From positions 620,001 to 684,000 of the forward strand of contig JBAOIG010000005.1 in assembly GCA_037045155.1 (NCBI GenBank): 64,000 nt of DNA, given 5' to 3'. The stretch comes from Thermomicrobiales bacterium (GTDB taxonomy: Bacteria > Chloroflexota > Chloroflexia > Thermomicrobiales > CFX8). The notes beneath the pieces are model-generated. The model was not told the origin of the DNA and did not search any database. It was given only the letters and a program-made list of their open reading frames with translations. Positions 8,499-17,684 of this stretch are shown piece after piece. The number at the start of each line of letters is the position of its first letter. Position 1 is the stretch's first letter. Both the position numbers and the translations under genes were made by a program.

Positions 8499-8591
8499 TG
8501 TCATTCAGAGCGGAGCGAAGAATCCGTCCCTCCTCGGCGGCAGCGAACGAGCGCGGGGAAACGGATCCTTCGGCTGAGGCCTCAGAGGGCT
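8499..8591. repeat. Partial, diverged copy of the MITE-like repeat
   Basis: It carries the TGTCATTC-AGAGCGGAGCGAAG arm and the opposite GGATCCTTCGGCTGAGG arm found inside the other copies, but lacks recognisable outer ends. It directly adjoins the next copy. Confidence 0.6.
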
Positions 8592-8773
8592 GTCAACGCC
8601 AGACTGTCAAATCGGTAGCCATCCCTGACGCCTGTCATCTTGAGGTCGCAACCGAAAGATCTCCCCCAGGCATGTGACAGTCCAACGCAGGAGAGATCTT
8701 TCGCGTGCGCGCTCAAGATGACAGGCCACGGGGGTGGCTGCCGCGCCAACGTATGTGCCACTTTGACGTTGAC
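8592..8773. repeat. MITE-like inverted-repeat element, tandem copy 1
   Basis: About 182 bp. The outer ends are GTCAACGCC and the inverted GACGTTGAC, with a nested inner stem (TGTCATCTTGAGG against CTCAAGATGACA, and CGAAAGATCT against AGATCTTTCG). From 8633 to the end it is identical to tandem copy 2 except for one G in a G-run. It carries no gene. Confidence 0.8.
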
Positions 8774-8790
8774 GACCTATTGAGTGGGTT

Positions 8791-8972
8791 GTCAACGCCT
8801 AACTATCCGATCGGCAGCCTGCCCTCCCTTTGTCATCTTGAGGTCGCAACCGAAAGATCTCCCCCAGGCATGTGACAGTCCAACGCAGGAGAGATCTTTC
8901 GCGTGCGCGCTCAAGATGACAGGCCACGGGGGGTGGCTGCCGCGCCAACGTATGTGCCACTTTGACGTTGAC
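8791..8972. repeat. MITE-like inverted-repeat element, tandem copy 2
   Basis: The same element as the copy ending at 8773, separated from it by 17 bp. The 142 bp from 8831 repeat the earlier copy with a single inserted G, which means a very recent duplication or conversion. A short extra arm (CAGGATGACAGAG) follows at about 8980. Confidence 0.8.
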
Positions 8973-9047
8973 AGCCTACTCAGGATGACAGAGAACCGGG
9001 AGGCTGCCGACCTGACATATTCACTGTGGTCGACTACTGGAGACGCC

Positions 9048-9560
9048 TCAGCCGGTGATCACGAGCCACTGTCGCTCGTCGAGCAGCTCGCGCGTGGCAT
9101 CGAGATGGCCGGCGTGTGTGGCCGTCTCAGCGATCACATGCAGGACGATCTCACGCAGGCTGCCGAGGCGGAAGTCGCCGAACAGTTCACCCGGCCACCA
9201 GGCCGGCGGGGCATCTGGAGCGGTAGCGGCGACGATCGCATTCGCCAGCTCCGCTTCACGACGATAGCGGGCGAAGATCGCTGAGGCCGGCACATCCGAC
9301 CCGACCCGCCAGGGGTCGGGAGTTGTCTCGAGTCCGGCGATGATCGCCGTGTCACCGGCGACAACGGCGCGGAACCAGAATCGCTCGACATCCAGCGTGA
9401 GATGCTGGACCAGCCCGAGGCAGGTCCAACCTGATGGCAGCACTGGCTGTCGCAGTGCGTCGTCGCTCAGGCCCTCCAGGATGCCGAGAACGTGGTCTCG
9501 TTGCGCGTCGAGAGAGGCAAGCAACGCCCGGATCTCCGGGTCGACTATCGACTGTGACAT
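9048..9560 (-). CDS. DinB-family (DUF664-like) protein
   Basis: 170 residues, a four-helix bundle of the DinB/mycothiol-transferase superfamily. Metal-ligand histidines are expected in the helix with GLVQHLTLDVERF and near the C-terminus in VIAETATHAGHLDATREL; both are present, as is WTCLGLVQHL. Members use thiol cofactors or have unknown roles. It is divergent from the histidine-kinase gene. A second DinB protein of low similarity is encoded at 25.3 kb. Confidence 0.85.
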   Translation of the reverse strand: MSQSIVDPEIRALLASLDAQRDHVLGILEGLSDDALRQPVLPSGWTCLGLVQHLTLDVERFWFRAVVAGDTAIIAGLETTPDPWRVGSDVPASAIFARYRREAELANAIVAATAPDAPPAWWPGELFGDFRLGSLREIVLHVIAETATHAGHLDATRELLDERQWLVITG

Positions 9561-9653
9561 ACCAGCTTCCCTTCGAGTATCTCGGCTTTCGCGTGCGTAT
9601 CAGGATATCGACCCGCGCAGGCAACGACCAGCGATTCGATCCGAGCCGGTCGG

Positions 9654-9659
9654 TATACT
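9654..9659 (+). promoter_or_regulatory. Candidate -10 element giving a leaderless kinase mRNA
   Basis: TATACT lies 6 nt before the GTG start of the kinase gene. Transcription from this -10 would start at about the GTG itself, so the mRNA would be leaderless. The -35 is poor. Confidence 0.4.
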
Positions 9660-9665
9660 GTCGGT

Positions 9666-10748
9666 GTGAGTGAAAGTTGGATATCGGCGATGAACCACAC
9701 GGGACTCCCGGCGTCATCGGCGGGCGACCCGATCTACCACCTGGCGACAGCGCTCCTCGCGACCGAGACCGTCGACGAGGCACTGTCTGCCGCGTTGCCG
9801 CTCCTTGGAACCGCGCTCGACACCGACCGAGGAATTCGGATTGATCTATCTCATGACCTCACTCCGGCATTGACACCCGGGTTCGCTATCCCGCTGATCG
9901 CGAAAGGCCGGGCTATTGGCGCTATCGTCGTCGATGGCGATGCGCTGGATCCCGAGCGCGCGAGCGCAGTGGCCGGCCTGTTGGCGACCGCGATTGCGAC
10001 ACGCCGCCACGCCGCAGTCGAGAACGAACGACTATTACAGGAAGCCTCGGGGCTGAAGATGGACGTCGTCTCAATGCTCTCTCACGAGATGCGGACTCCG
10101 TTGGCCTCGATCAAGGGCTATGCCTCGGCGCTACGGATCGAAGGGATCGGCTGGGACGCCGGGACGCGCGGTGATTTCCTCCAGACAATCGAGGAGGAGA
10201 CCGACCGGCTGACGCATCTGGTCGAAGATATCCTCGAGTCCGCGGCGATTGACGCTGGGCTGTTGCGGCTTCAGCCCGAGCCGATTCTGATCTCACGCAT
10301 CGCCCGGCGGGTCATCGACCGAATCAGCATCCAGACCAACCGGCACCGCTTCGTCGCGATGTTTTCCAGCAACTTCCCGGTCATTGAAGCCGACTCCCAA
10401 CGGATCGAGCAGGTGCTGATCAATCTGATCGATAACGCCGTGAAGTATTCGCCCGACGGCGGGCTGGTCGTCGTCCGTGGCGAGGTGCGCGCCAGCGAAG
10501 TCGTCATCAGTGTCGTCGACCAGGGGACCGGGATCGCGCCGGAGCACCTCAACAAGCTGTTCGAGCGCTTCTTCCGCGCATCGCCGGAGCATCGCCAGCA
10601 CATTGTCGGGACCGGGTTAGGGTTGCCGATCAGCGAGTCGCTCGTCCGCGCCCACGGCGGCAGGATCTGGGCAGAGAGCGCGGTGGGAAGAGGGACGACA
10701 CTTTCGTTCACAGTGCCGATTCACGGAGCGGCGGAGCGTGATGTCTAG
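9666..10748 (+). CDS. Soluble sensor histidine kinase
   Basis: 360 residues. Residues about 15-115 resemble a shortened GAF-like sensor, with no membrane helix. The H-box VVSMLSHEMRTPLASIKGY then carries the phospho-accepting His, and IEQVLINLIDNAVKYSPDGG, VVDQGTGIAPEHLNKLFERF and GTGLGLPISESLV are the N, G1/F and G2 boxes. The layout is like the cytoplasmic half of KdpD-type kinases. It overlaps the response-regulator gene by 8 nt, so the two are translationally coupled. The start is GTG 9666 or ATG 9690; a -10 just before 9666 favours a leaderless GTG start. Confidence 0.9.
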   Translation: MSESWISAMNHTGLPASSAGDPIYHLATALLATETVDEALSAALPLLGTALDTDRGIRIDLSHDLTPALTPGFAIPLIAKGRAIGAIVVDGDALDPERASAVAGLLATAIATRRHAAVENERLLQEASGLKMDVVSMLSHEMRTPLASIKGYASALRIEGIGWDAGTRGDFLQTIEEETDRLTHLVEDILESAAIDAGLLRLQPEPILISRIARRVIDRISIQTNRHRFVAMFSSNFPVIEADSQRIEQVLINLIDNAVKYSPDGGLVVVRGEVRASEVVISVVDQGTGIAPEHLNKLFERFFRASPEHRQHIVGTGLGLPISESLVRAHGGRIWAESAVGRGTTLSFTVPIHGAAERDV

Positions 10749-11472
10749 CTGGGCAGGGCAGACGGCGCCGCTCGATGCGCCGGCCGGCACACGCATCCTC
10801 GTCGTCGAGGACGAGCCGGCTCTGGTTCGTCTGCTGCGTTCGATCCTCGAGGCGGCCCATTACCAGGTCCGTATCGCGCCGGACGGCAAGCGAGCGCTGG
10901 AGCAGGTCGCGCTGGAAGCGCCCGATCTGATTCTGCTCGACCTGCTGCTGCCCGGCCAGATGGACGGCTACGAGGTCTGCAGACGCATCCGCGAGTTTTC
11001 GATGATCCCGGTCATCATGGTCACCGCGCGGGCGCACGAGGACGAGCGACTCCGCGGCTTCGAGGCGGGCGCCGACGACTATGTCACCAAGCCGTTCAGC
11101 GCGCGTGAGCTACTGGCGCGGGTGAAGGCGCTACTGCGCCGCTCGCAGGTGCCGGCCTCGACGTTGCCGCGCATCCGTCTCGGAGAGCTCGAAGTTGATA
11201 TCGCCGCCCACCAGGTCGTTGGGCACACCGCGCCGGTCCACCTGACACCAACCGAGATGCGGCTGCTCGTCGTCCTTGCCCGCCACGCCAACCGTGTGGT
11301 GCCACATACGTCGCTGCTGACTGAGGTCTGGGGGCCAGAGTATCGCGACGAGGTTGATTATCTGCGGACCTATGTCCGCTACCTGCGCCAGAAGCTCGAG
11401 CCAGACCCGACGAACCCGCGCTATCTCATCACGACCCCCGGGGTCGGCTACCGCCTCGTCACTGACGAGTAG
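10741..11472 (+). CDS. OmpR/PhoB-family response regulator
   Basis: 243 residues. The receiver domain has the acidic pocket in VVEDEP, the phospho-accepting Asp in LILLDLLLPG, Thr in MVTAR and Lys in YVTKPFSARELLARV. The C-terminal winged-helix domain shows LTPTEMRLLVVLARHANRVV and VDYLRTYVRYLRQKLEPDP, the OmpR/KdpE form. It pairs with the overlapping histidine-kinase gene. A set of TCTCAT repeats phased at 11 bp lies 155-205 bp downstream, before gdhA, and is a candidate binding site for this protein. Confidence 0.92.
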   Translation: MSSWAGQTAPLDAPAGTRILVVEDEPALVRLLRSILEAAHYQVRIAPDGKRALEQVALEAPDLILLDLLLPGQMDGYEVCRRIREFSMIPVIMVTARAHEDERLRGFEAGADDYVTKPFSARELLARVKALLRRSQVPASTLPRIRLGELEVDIAAHQVVGHTAPVHLTPTEMRLLVVLARHANRVVPHTSLLTEVWGPEYRDEVDYLRTYVRYLRQKLEPDPTNPRYLITTPGVGYRLVTDE

Positions 11473-11626
11473 CTGCGGAGACAAGCGGCACAGCCCACGG
11501 AATGGTGAGAGCCGCCCTTCAATCCCACCTCGACCGGTTTCGCGCTGCCGAAAAGCGCACTCTCCCTCCCGCTCCAGCAGCGGTATCGGACATTTCGGCG
11601 GGCGCGCGCCGGCCAGAACGGCGAAC

Positions 11627-11676
11627 TCTCATGGGTTTCTCATATGTGAATGCCTGAATCTCATGTTCTTCTCATG
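11627..11676. promoter_or_regulatory. Phased TCTCAT direct repeats upstream of gdhA
   Basis: TCTCAT occurs at 11627, 11638, 11659 and 11670, with spacings of 11, 21 and 11 bp. Direct repeats at 11-bp phase are the usual target of OmpR/PhoB-family regulators, and one such gene ends 155 bp upstream. The array lies 70-120 bp before the gdhA start. Confidence 0.55.
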
Positions 11677-11747
11677 GCCCATCGCGCAGGATTGGAAGCG
11701 TGCTACGTCGTTGTGGCGCCAGCAATCGACAGGGATGAGAGAGGGAC

Positions 11748-13052
11748 ATGGCAACAACCACCGAGACGAAGTCAGCAACCCATCAATCTGCGGGCTCCAG
11801 CCTGCTCGAGGACGCGCTCAATCACGTCCGAGCCGCCGGCAGGCGACTGGGCATCTCGCAGGGCATGCAGAAGCTACTCGAAACTCCGGAGCGTGAGCTC
11901 TCCGTTGCGCTACCAGTCGAGATGGATGACGGGCGGCTCGAGGTCTTCCACGCCTACCGCGTCCAGCACTCGCGTCTGCGCGGCCCGGCCAAGGGTGGCG
12001 TGCGGTATCACCCGAATGTCGACCCCGATGAAGTGCGAGGGCTGGCCAGCCTGATGACCTGGAAATGCGCCCTCCTCGACCTGCCCTACGGCGGCGGAAA
12101 GGGTGGCGTCACCGTCGACCCGTCCAAGCTGTCGCGTCGCGAGCTCATCTCGCTCACCCGCGCCTACGCGGCTGCGCTCGTCCCGATCATCGGCCCACAT
12201 GTCGACATCCCTGCGCCCGACGTCAACACCAACGACGCGACAATGGGCTGGTTCGTCGATGAGTACGAGCGCCAGGTCGGCAGGTTCGAGCCCGCTATCG
12301 TCACTGGCAAGCCGATCGCGCTCGGCGGCAGCGAAGGTCGCGGCGAATCGACCGGTCGTGGTGTCGCGCACGTTGCCAAGCAGGCGATGGATCGACTGGG
12401 CATCCCGGTCGAGGGTGCGCGCGTCGTCGTCCAGGGCTACGGCAAGGTCGGCTCGGACACGGTTCGCTTCCTCCGAGAGTTCGGCGTGAAGATCGTCGCG
12501 ATCAGCGACGTCAGCGGCGGGATCTACAACCCGGCCGGGCTGGATATCGACGGAATCAACGAGCATGTCGCCAACCACCCGAAGCGCCTCCTCGAGGACT
12601 ATTCGGGAGACAACGTCACCTGGATCTCCAATGCCGAGGTCCTCACGCTCGACTGCGATGTCCTGGTCCCGGCCGCGCTGGAGGGCCAGATCACCGTTGA
12701 GAATGCTGCCGACATCAACGCAAAGCTCATCGTCGAGGGAGCCAACGGCCCGACGACCGGCGAGGCAGACACGATCCTGGCCGAGCGCGGCATCAAGGTC
12801 GTGCCGGACATCCTGGCCAACGCCGGCGGCGTCGTCGTCTCCTACTTCGAGTGGCTCCAGGGCCTGCAGGGCGAGCGTTGGAAGCTGGACGATGTCCGCG
12901 TGCGGCTCGACGAACGGATGTCAACCGCGGTCGGCCAGGTCTTCGAGCGCGCGAAGGCAGAGGGTGTCACCCTGCGCGAGGCCGCGTTCCTGATCGCGGT
13001 CGAGCGGGTCGTCCTGGCGGCCAGGCTACGCGGTTACTCCAGCGCGGAGTAA
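11748..13052 (+). CDS. gdhA: Glu/Leu/Phe/Val dehydrogenase (probably NAD(P)-glutamate dehydrogenase)
   Basis: 434 residues, usual for the hexameric short form. KGGVRYHP, then LPYGGGKGGV with the catalytic Lys, DIPAPDVNTN, the Rossmann GYGKVGSDTVRFL and GANGPTTGEAD are all in place. It interconverts glutamate with 2-oxoglutarate plus ammonia, although members for other amino acids look alike. ATG 11748 follows GAGAGAGGGAC. The next gene begins within 5 nt of the stop, so they form an operon. Control by the neighbouring two-component system is suggested by the repeats upstream. Confidence 0.92.
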   Translation: MATTTETKSATHQSAGSSLLEDALNHVRAAGRRLGISQGMQKLLETPERELSVALPVEMDDGRLEVFHAYRVQHSRLRGPAKGGVRYHPNVDPDEVRGLASLMTWKCALLDLPYGGGKGGVTVDPSKLSRRELISLTRAYAAALVPIIGPHVDIPAPDVNTNDATMGWFVDEYERQVGRFEPAIVTGKPIALGGSEGRGESTGRGVAHVAKQAMDRLGIPVEGARVVVQGYGKVGSDTVRFLREFGVKIVAISDVSGGIYNPAGLDIDGINEHVANHPKRLLEDYSGDNVTWISNAEVLTLDCDVLVPAALEGQITVENAADINAKLIVEGANGPTTGEADTILAERGIKVVPDILANAGGVVVSYFEWLQGLQGERWKLDDVRVRLDERMSTAVGQVFERAKAEGVTLREAAFLIAVERVVLAARLRGYSSAE

Positions 13053-13056
13053 TGTG

Positions 13057-13590
13057 ATGACGGGCTGGAGCAACCTCGCCGTCGACCTCGTCGACACAAC
13101 GAGCAACATGATCGACGCGGCGGCGGCCGTGGTGACCGGCCGGCTCCACCTCGACTCCCCTCGTGATGTCCGCGCGCGTCTGCTGAGCGGTGACGCATTG
13201 GCGATCTCATACTTTCGCTTCGAGCTATCCCGACAGATCGCCTCTGCGCTGCTGACCATGGACCCGTACGTCATCGCCGTCTATGAGGAGCAGGATGTCC
13301 CCGAGTCGGAGGACGTCACCCCGGTCGAGGCATCGTTCGCGGAACCACTGAAGCTGTTCGTCGAGGTAGCGTGCAAGACCCCCGTATTGCCGGCGGTGAT
13401 CGACGCGCTGAACGAAGCGCTGAGTCAGGCAATCGGCGGGTTGCTGCCGGAACCACCACGCGGCTATATCGAGGCGATCGTCGTCGACGAGGACAACCGC
13501 CGGCTGCTGCGACCTCGCGCCTATGGTTATCATCCGGCGCCGATCCTCCTCGCGGCCCGCGAGGATACCGACAAGCCGGAAACCGAGTGA
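13057..13590 (+). CDS. Conserved-looking hypothetical protein coupled to gdhA
   Basis: 177 residues from ATG 13057; GTG 13054 is an alternative one codon earlier. I do not recognise a family. The N-terminal half is helical (MIDAAAAVVTGRLHLD; ISYFRFELSRQIASALL) and the C-terminal half has mixed strands and helices. There is no signal peptide or membrane helix, so it is probably cytoplasmic. It begins 4 nt after the gdhA stop and ends before a strong hairpin, so it should be co-expressed with the dehydrogenase and may modulate it. Confidence 0.75.
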   Translation: MTGWSNLAVDLVDTTSNMIDAAAAVVTGRLHLDSPRDVRARLLSGDALAISYFRFELSRQIASALLTMDPYVIAVYEEQDVPESEDVTPVEASFAEPLKLFVEVACKTPVLPAVIDALNEALSQAIGGLLPEPPRGYIEAIVVDEDNRRLLRPRAYGYHPAPILLAAREDTDKPETE

Positions 13591-13603
13591 CATAATTACC
13601 CAC

Positions 13604-13632
13604 TGTGGGCCAGGCGAGATGCCTGGCCCACA
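13604..13632 (+). terminator. Hairpin ending the gdhA operon
   Basis: A perfect 12-bp stem TGTGGGCCAGGC / GCCTGGCCCACA with a 5-nt loop, 14 bp after the stop. Only a weak T-rich tail follows. Confidence 0.65.
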
Positions 13633-13726
13633 TCGTTCCCGTCCATCATCCCCATTGACGCGTGTCTCATTCGCTGCGACCCTTGCGAACCTGGTGGGGT
13701 ATCGCCCATCGGAGGGGGAGGCATGG

Positions 13727-14899
13727 ATGAGCGCGGCGACACGGGAATATCCGGCGTCGGTATCCGTGGTCGTTGTCGGTGGCGGAGTGACCGGGACATC
13801 GGTCGCCTGGCAGCTGGCGCGGCGCGGGATCGACGTCGCGTTGTTCGAGCAAGAGCATCTGGCCTGGGGCGCCAGCGGCCGCAACGGCGGCCAGACCGGC
13901 GTCGAGGCAAACTACGGCAGCGGCATCATCCCGCATCGTCTGCGCTCGCTGGAGATCTTCCGCGAGGCCGAGCGCGAGCTGGGCGAGTTCGAGTACGACC
14001 AGTGCGGCCGGCTCAGGCTCTGGCTCGGAGAGCCCGGCGAGCACCCAATTCCCGACCCGACCCGGCCAGAAGCCGATGAGTACGCGCTCGGCGACGAGAT
14101 ACTGACTGGCGACGAAGCTCGTGAGCGACTGCCGCTCCTCTCCGAGCGAGTGATCGCCGCGCGCTGGGTGCCGACCAGCGGCCGGCTCTGGCCGTTCAAG
14201 CTGGTCCATCGCTTCGCCGAGGGCGCGACGAGACACGGCGCGCGGATCTACAACGGCGCGACGGTCGAGCGACTGGTCGTCGCCGATGGGCGCGTCCAGG
14301 GGGTTGTCGTCGACGGGCAGATGGTGCGGGCGCAGTGGGTCGTCAACGCCGCGAATGCGTGGGCCGGCCCGCTGGCAGACACGGCCGGGCTCAAGCTGCC
14401 GGTCATGCCCTGGCGCGGGCAGATCGTCGTGACCGAGTCGGTTCGACCGATGCTGCCGTTCACCATGGGCCACTTCGTCCACCGCAGCTCGAACTACTGG
14501 CAGCAGACACGCGACGGAAAATTCGTCATCGGTGGCTCACGGGTGCTGGACACCGTTGGCCGCGACAACCTCCACGACCGCAGCGTGTCGCCCGACATTC
14601 TGCAGAAGACCCTCTCGATGCTGGTTGCGGCGTTGCCGGCCCTTCGGGACGTGCGGATTGTCCGCGCATGGGGCGGGACGATGGGGTTTACGCCGGACGG
14701 CAACCCATACATCGGTGAGACAGAACTGCGACGGGGGCTGCTGCTAGCCTGTGGGTTCAGCGGCTCGGGCCTCTCCTGGGCGCCGGTGGCGGGGGAGCTC
14801 CTGGCCCAGATCGTGGCTGGTGAGCCGCTATCGCTGTCACTCGACCCGATTCATCCCGACCGCGAAACTGGCCAGCTAGCTGACGGCGAGGTTGCATGA
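13727..14899 (+). CDS. FAD-dependent amine/amino-acid oxidoreductase (DAO family)
   Basis: 390 residues. ATG 13727 is chosen because GGAGGGGGAGG lies just upstream. SVVVVGGGVTGTSVAWQLARRG is the N-terminal dinucleotide-binding motif and WGASGRNGGQTG the second FAD motif typical of PuuB/glycine-oxidase-like enzymes. The C-terminal end GFSGSGLSWAPVAGELLAQ matches the DAO FAD-closing motif. It probably oxidises an amino acid or polyamine. It overlaps the MFS transporter gene by 4 nt (ATGA), so uptake and oxidation of the same compound is likely. Confidence 0.88.
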   Translation: MSAATREYPASVSVVVVGGGVTGTSVAWQLARRGIDVALFEQEHLAWGASGRNGGQTGVEANYGSGIIPHRLRSLEIFREAERELGEFEYDQCGRLRLWLGEPGEHPIPDPTRPEADEYALGDEILTGDEARERLPLLSERVIAARWVPTSGRLWPFKLVHRFAEGATRHGARIYNGATVERLVVADGRVQGVVVDGQMVRAQWVVNAANAWAGPLADTAGLKLPVMPWRGQIVVTESVRPMLPFTMGHFVHRSSNYWQQTRDGKFVIGGSRVLDTVGRDNLHDRSVSPDILQKTLSMLVAALPALRDVRIVRAWGGTMGFTPDGNPYIGETELRRGLLLACGFSGSGLSWAPVAGELLAQIVAGEPLSLSLDPIHPDRETGQLADGEVA

Positions 14900-16194
14900 C
14901 GTCGACGCCAGGCGAGCGACACGGGCCCCGGCGGGTTTTCTACGGTTGGTGGATTGTCGTCGCCTCGGCCGGGGTCCAGATGCTTCAGGCCGGCCTGCTC
15001 CAGCAAGCCTACGGCGCGTACGTGTCGGTGCTGCTCGACCAGTTCGGCTGGAGCAAGACAGCGCTCTCGTTCGGCTACTCGCTTCAGCCGGTGCAGAGCG
15101 GGCTGCTGGGGCCGGTTCAGGGCTGGATGATCGACCACTGGGGGCCGCGCCGGGTCATGCGCACCGGCATGCTGATGTTCGGTAGCGGCTTCATCCTCTT
15201 CAGCCGGATCGACTCGCTGCTTCAGTTCTACGGCGTTTTCATTCTGATGGCGGTCGGTTCCAGTCTGGCCGGCTTCATGTCGATCACGACGACACTCGTG
15301 CAATGGTTCGAGCGCCGGCGAGCGACCGCAATGAGCCTGTCGCAAACGGGCATGAGCATCGGCGGCATGCTCGTGCCAGTCGTTGCCTGGTCTCTCGCAA
15401 CCTACGGATGGCGGCAGACTGCCTTCGTGTCAGGGATCATCATCCTCGTCGCCGGGCTGCCGCTCACACAGGTAATGCGAACCAACCCCGAGCAATATGG
15501 GCTACATCCGGACGGCGTTGCGACAGCCGATCTGATAGCGGAGCCCGACGAGGCCACCGGGCCGGCCCGGGATGTCGCGACTCGGGTGGACTTCACCGCG
15601 CGCGAAGCACTGCGGACGCGCGCCTTCTGGCTGATTTCATTCGGGCATGGCTCGGCGCTACTCGTCGTGTCAGCCGTGATGGTTCATCTCATCCTCGACC
15701 TGGAGCAGAGCCGTGGCTTCTCCCTCGGTGAGGCAGCGACTGTCGTCGCCGTGCTGACGCTCGTCACCGCGCTGGGGCAGATCGCAGGTGGATTACTTGG
15801 CGACCGATTCCAGAAACGCAAGATTGCGGCGCTGGCGATGTTTGGCCACTCTGCCGGATTGCTGGCCCTCGCCTGGGGCGGAGCGTTCTTCTGGTTGATC
15901 GTGTTTATCTTCGCCCACGGCATCGCCTGGGGGATGCGTGGGCCACTGATGCAGGCGATGCGCGCCGATTACTTCGGCCGGCGCAACTTCGGCACGATCA
16001 TGGGCTTCTCGAGCCTGGTTATCAACGTCGGGATGGTTTCCGGGCCGCTGATCGCCGGCGGAATGGCGGATCGCTTCGGCAACTATCAATATGGCTTTAC
16101 GCTGCTCGCGATTTTCGCCGCGCTCGGCTCCATATTCTTCATCTTCGCCACACCGCCCCCACCACCCGTGCGACACGGTGATGGGCTGGTGTAA
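14896..16194 (+). CDS. MFS transporter, oxalate/formate-antiporter (OFA)/monocarboxylate-like
   Basis: 432 residues with 12 predicted helices. It opens with FYGWWIVVASAGVQM, the usual N-terminal signature of OFA/MCT-type MFS proteins. WFERRRATAMSLSQTGMSIGG and the second-half LLGDRFQKRKI correspond to the MFS loop motifs. A soluble loop near residues 195-235 separates the halves. It is translationally coupled to the FAD oxidoreductase gene, whose substrate it may import. Confidence 0.88.
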   Translation: MTSTPGERHGPRRVFYGWWIVVASAGVQMLQAGLLQQAYGAYVSVLLDQFGWSKTALSFGYSLQPVQSGLLGPVQGWMIDHWGPRRVMRTGMLMFGSGFILFSRIDSLLQFYGVFILMAVGSSLAGFMSITTTLVQWFERRRATAMSLSQTGMSIGGMLVPVVAWSLATYGWRQTAFVSGIIILVAGLPLTQVMRTNPEQYGLHPDGVATADLIAEPDEATGPARDVATRVDFTAREALRTRAFWLISFGHGSALLVVSAVMVHLILDLEQSRGFSLGEAATVVAVLTLVTALGQIAGGLLGDRFQKRKIAALAMFGHSAGLLALAWGGAFFWLIVFIFAHGIAWGMRGPLMQAMRADYFGRRNFGTIMGFSSLVINVGMVSGPLIAGGMADRFGNYQYGFTLLAIFAALGSIFFIFATPPPPPVRHGDGLV

Positions 16195-16238
16195 CAGCGG
16201 AACGCTGGCGGCAGGCGAAGCAGGCCGGCGTCGCAATC

Positions 16239-17240
<1,002 letters not shown>

Positions 17241-17283
17241 GTTCTCCGATAGCTCCAGGAATCAACGCAAGTACCAGGTCGTT

Positions 17284-17300
17284 CGCCACGAATCGTGGCG
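17284..17300 (-). promoter_or_regulatory. Hairpin in the argF leader near the ribosome site
   Basis: A 7-bp stem (CGCCACG / CGTGGCG) with a 3-nt loop about 45 nt before the argF start. It has no T-run after it on the argF strand, so if it acts it is more likely on translation or as part of alternative folding than as a classical terminator. Confidence 0.4.
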
Positions 17301-17343
17301 GCAGCGGCCTGATGCACCTGGCGAAACCGGAAGAAGAGCCGGG

Positions 17344-17364
17344 GCGCCGGGCGTCAGGCGTTAC
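17344..17364 (-). promoter_or_regulatory. Hairpin overlapping the Arg codons of the second leader ORF
   Basis: The sequence CAGGCG-TAA-CGCCTG pairs, and with one bulged A the outer GGCG/CGCC extends it to about 10 bp. Its left arm is the run of Arg codons of the leader ORF ending at 17354, so a ribosome stalled there would keep it open. The exact ends (17344-17369) depend on the outer pairs counted. Confidence 0.5.
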
Positions 17365-17446
17365 GCCTGCGCCTTGTAATGCGCTCGATATTCACTGAAT
17401 TTGCGGAGTATCGGGTGGGAGTGGGGGTAATCTGCGTGGGGTTCAT
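17354..17446 (-). CDS. Putative arginine leader peptide 2 (30 aa)
   Basis: The ORF has ATG at 17446, GGAG six bases upstream, and a TGA stop. The peptide ends ITRRRRNA: four consecutive Arg codons (AGG CGC AGG CGT) just before the stop, six Arg in all. AGG should be rare in so GC-rich a genome. Together with its position in the argF leader and the hairpin over the Arg codons this looks like a ribosome-mediated sensor of charged tRNA-Arg. It is too short for normal gene callers; the assignment is inference. Confidence 0.55.
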   Translation of the reverse strand: MNPTQITPTPTRYSANSVNIERITRRRRNA

Positions 17447-17497
17447 GGCCGGCTCCAGACGAATCGAACGGACGAACAGAGAAACAACAGACGGCGG

Positions 17498-17548
17498 CTA
17501 GCCGCGCCTGCTTCTCCTGGTCCTCGACTCGCTGAAGATTCGGGTCAC
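17498..17548 (-). CDS. Putative arginine leader peptide 1 (16 aa)
   Basis: A GTG start at 17548 is preceded at 5 nt by AGAGGAG, one of the best ribosome sites in this region. The peptide is MTRIFSESRTRRSRRG, with 6 Arg in 16 residues; four use AGG or AGA. It begins about 36 nt after the predicted transcription start. With the second Arg-rich ORF downstream it would make argF expression sensitive to arginine supply. Confidence 0.55.
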   Translation of the reverse strand: MTRIFSESRTRRSRRG

Positions 17549-17590
17549 AACATCTCCTCTATGGCAGCACGCCATGATCCACGTTGGACG

Positions 17591-17619
17591 ACTCTACCAT
17601 CGCGTCGACCAGCAGTCAA
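17591..17619 (-). promoter_or_regulatory. Sigma-70-type promoter of the argF leader
   Basis: On the argF strand TTGACT and TAGAGT are separated by exactly 17 bp, a near-consensus promoter. Transcription would start near 17584, giving a leader of about 340 nt. It overlaps the sequence before the divergent Nramp gene. Confidence 0.6.
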
Positions 17620-17684
17620 TACCCTTGCGAATGACGATGCAGTATTCTGACACCCGACTTCTCGCTCGAGCGGAGACAGACGAC

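Noticed and set aside
8592..8972. The tandem repeats as a CRISPR array
   Set aside because: Only two units of about 180 bp, each an inverted repeat, with no short spacers and no cas gene nearby.
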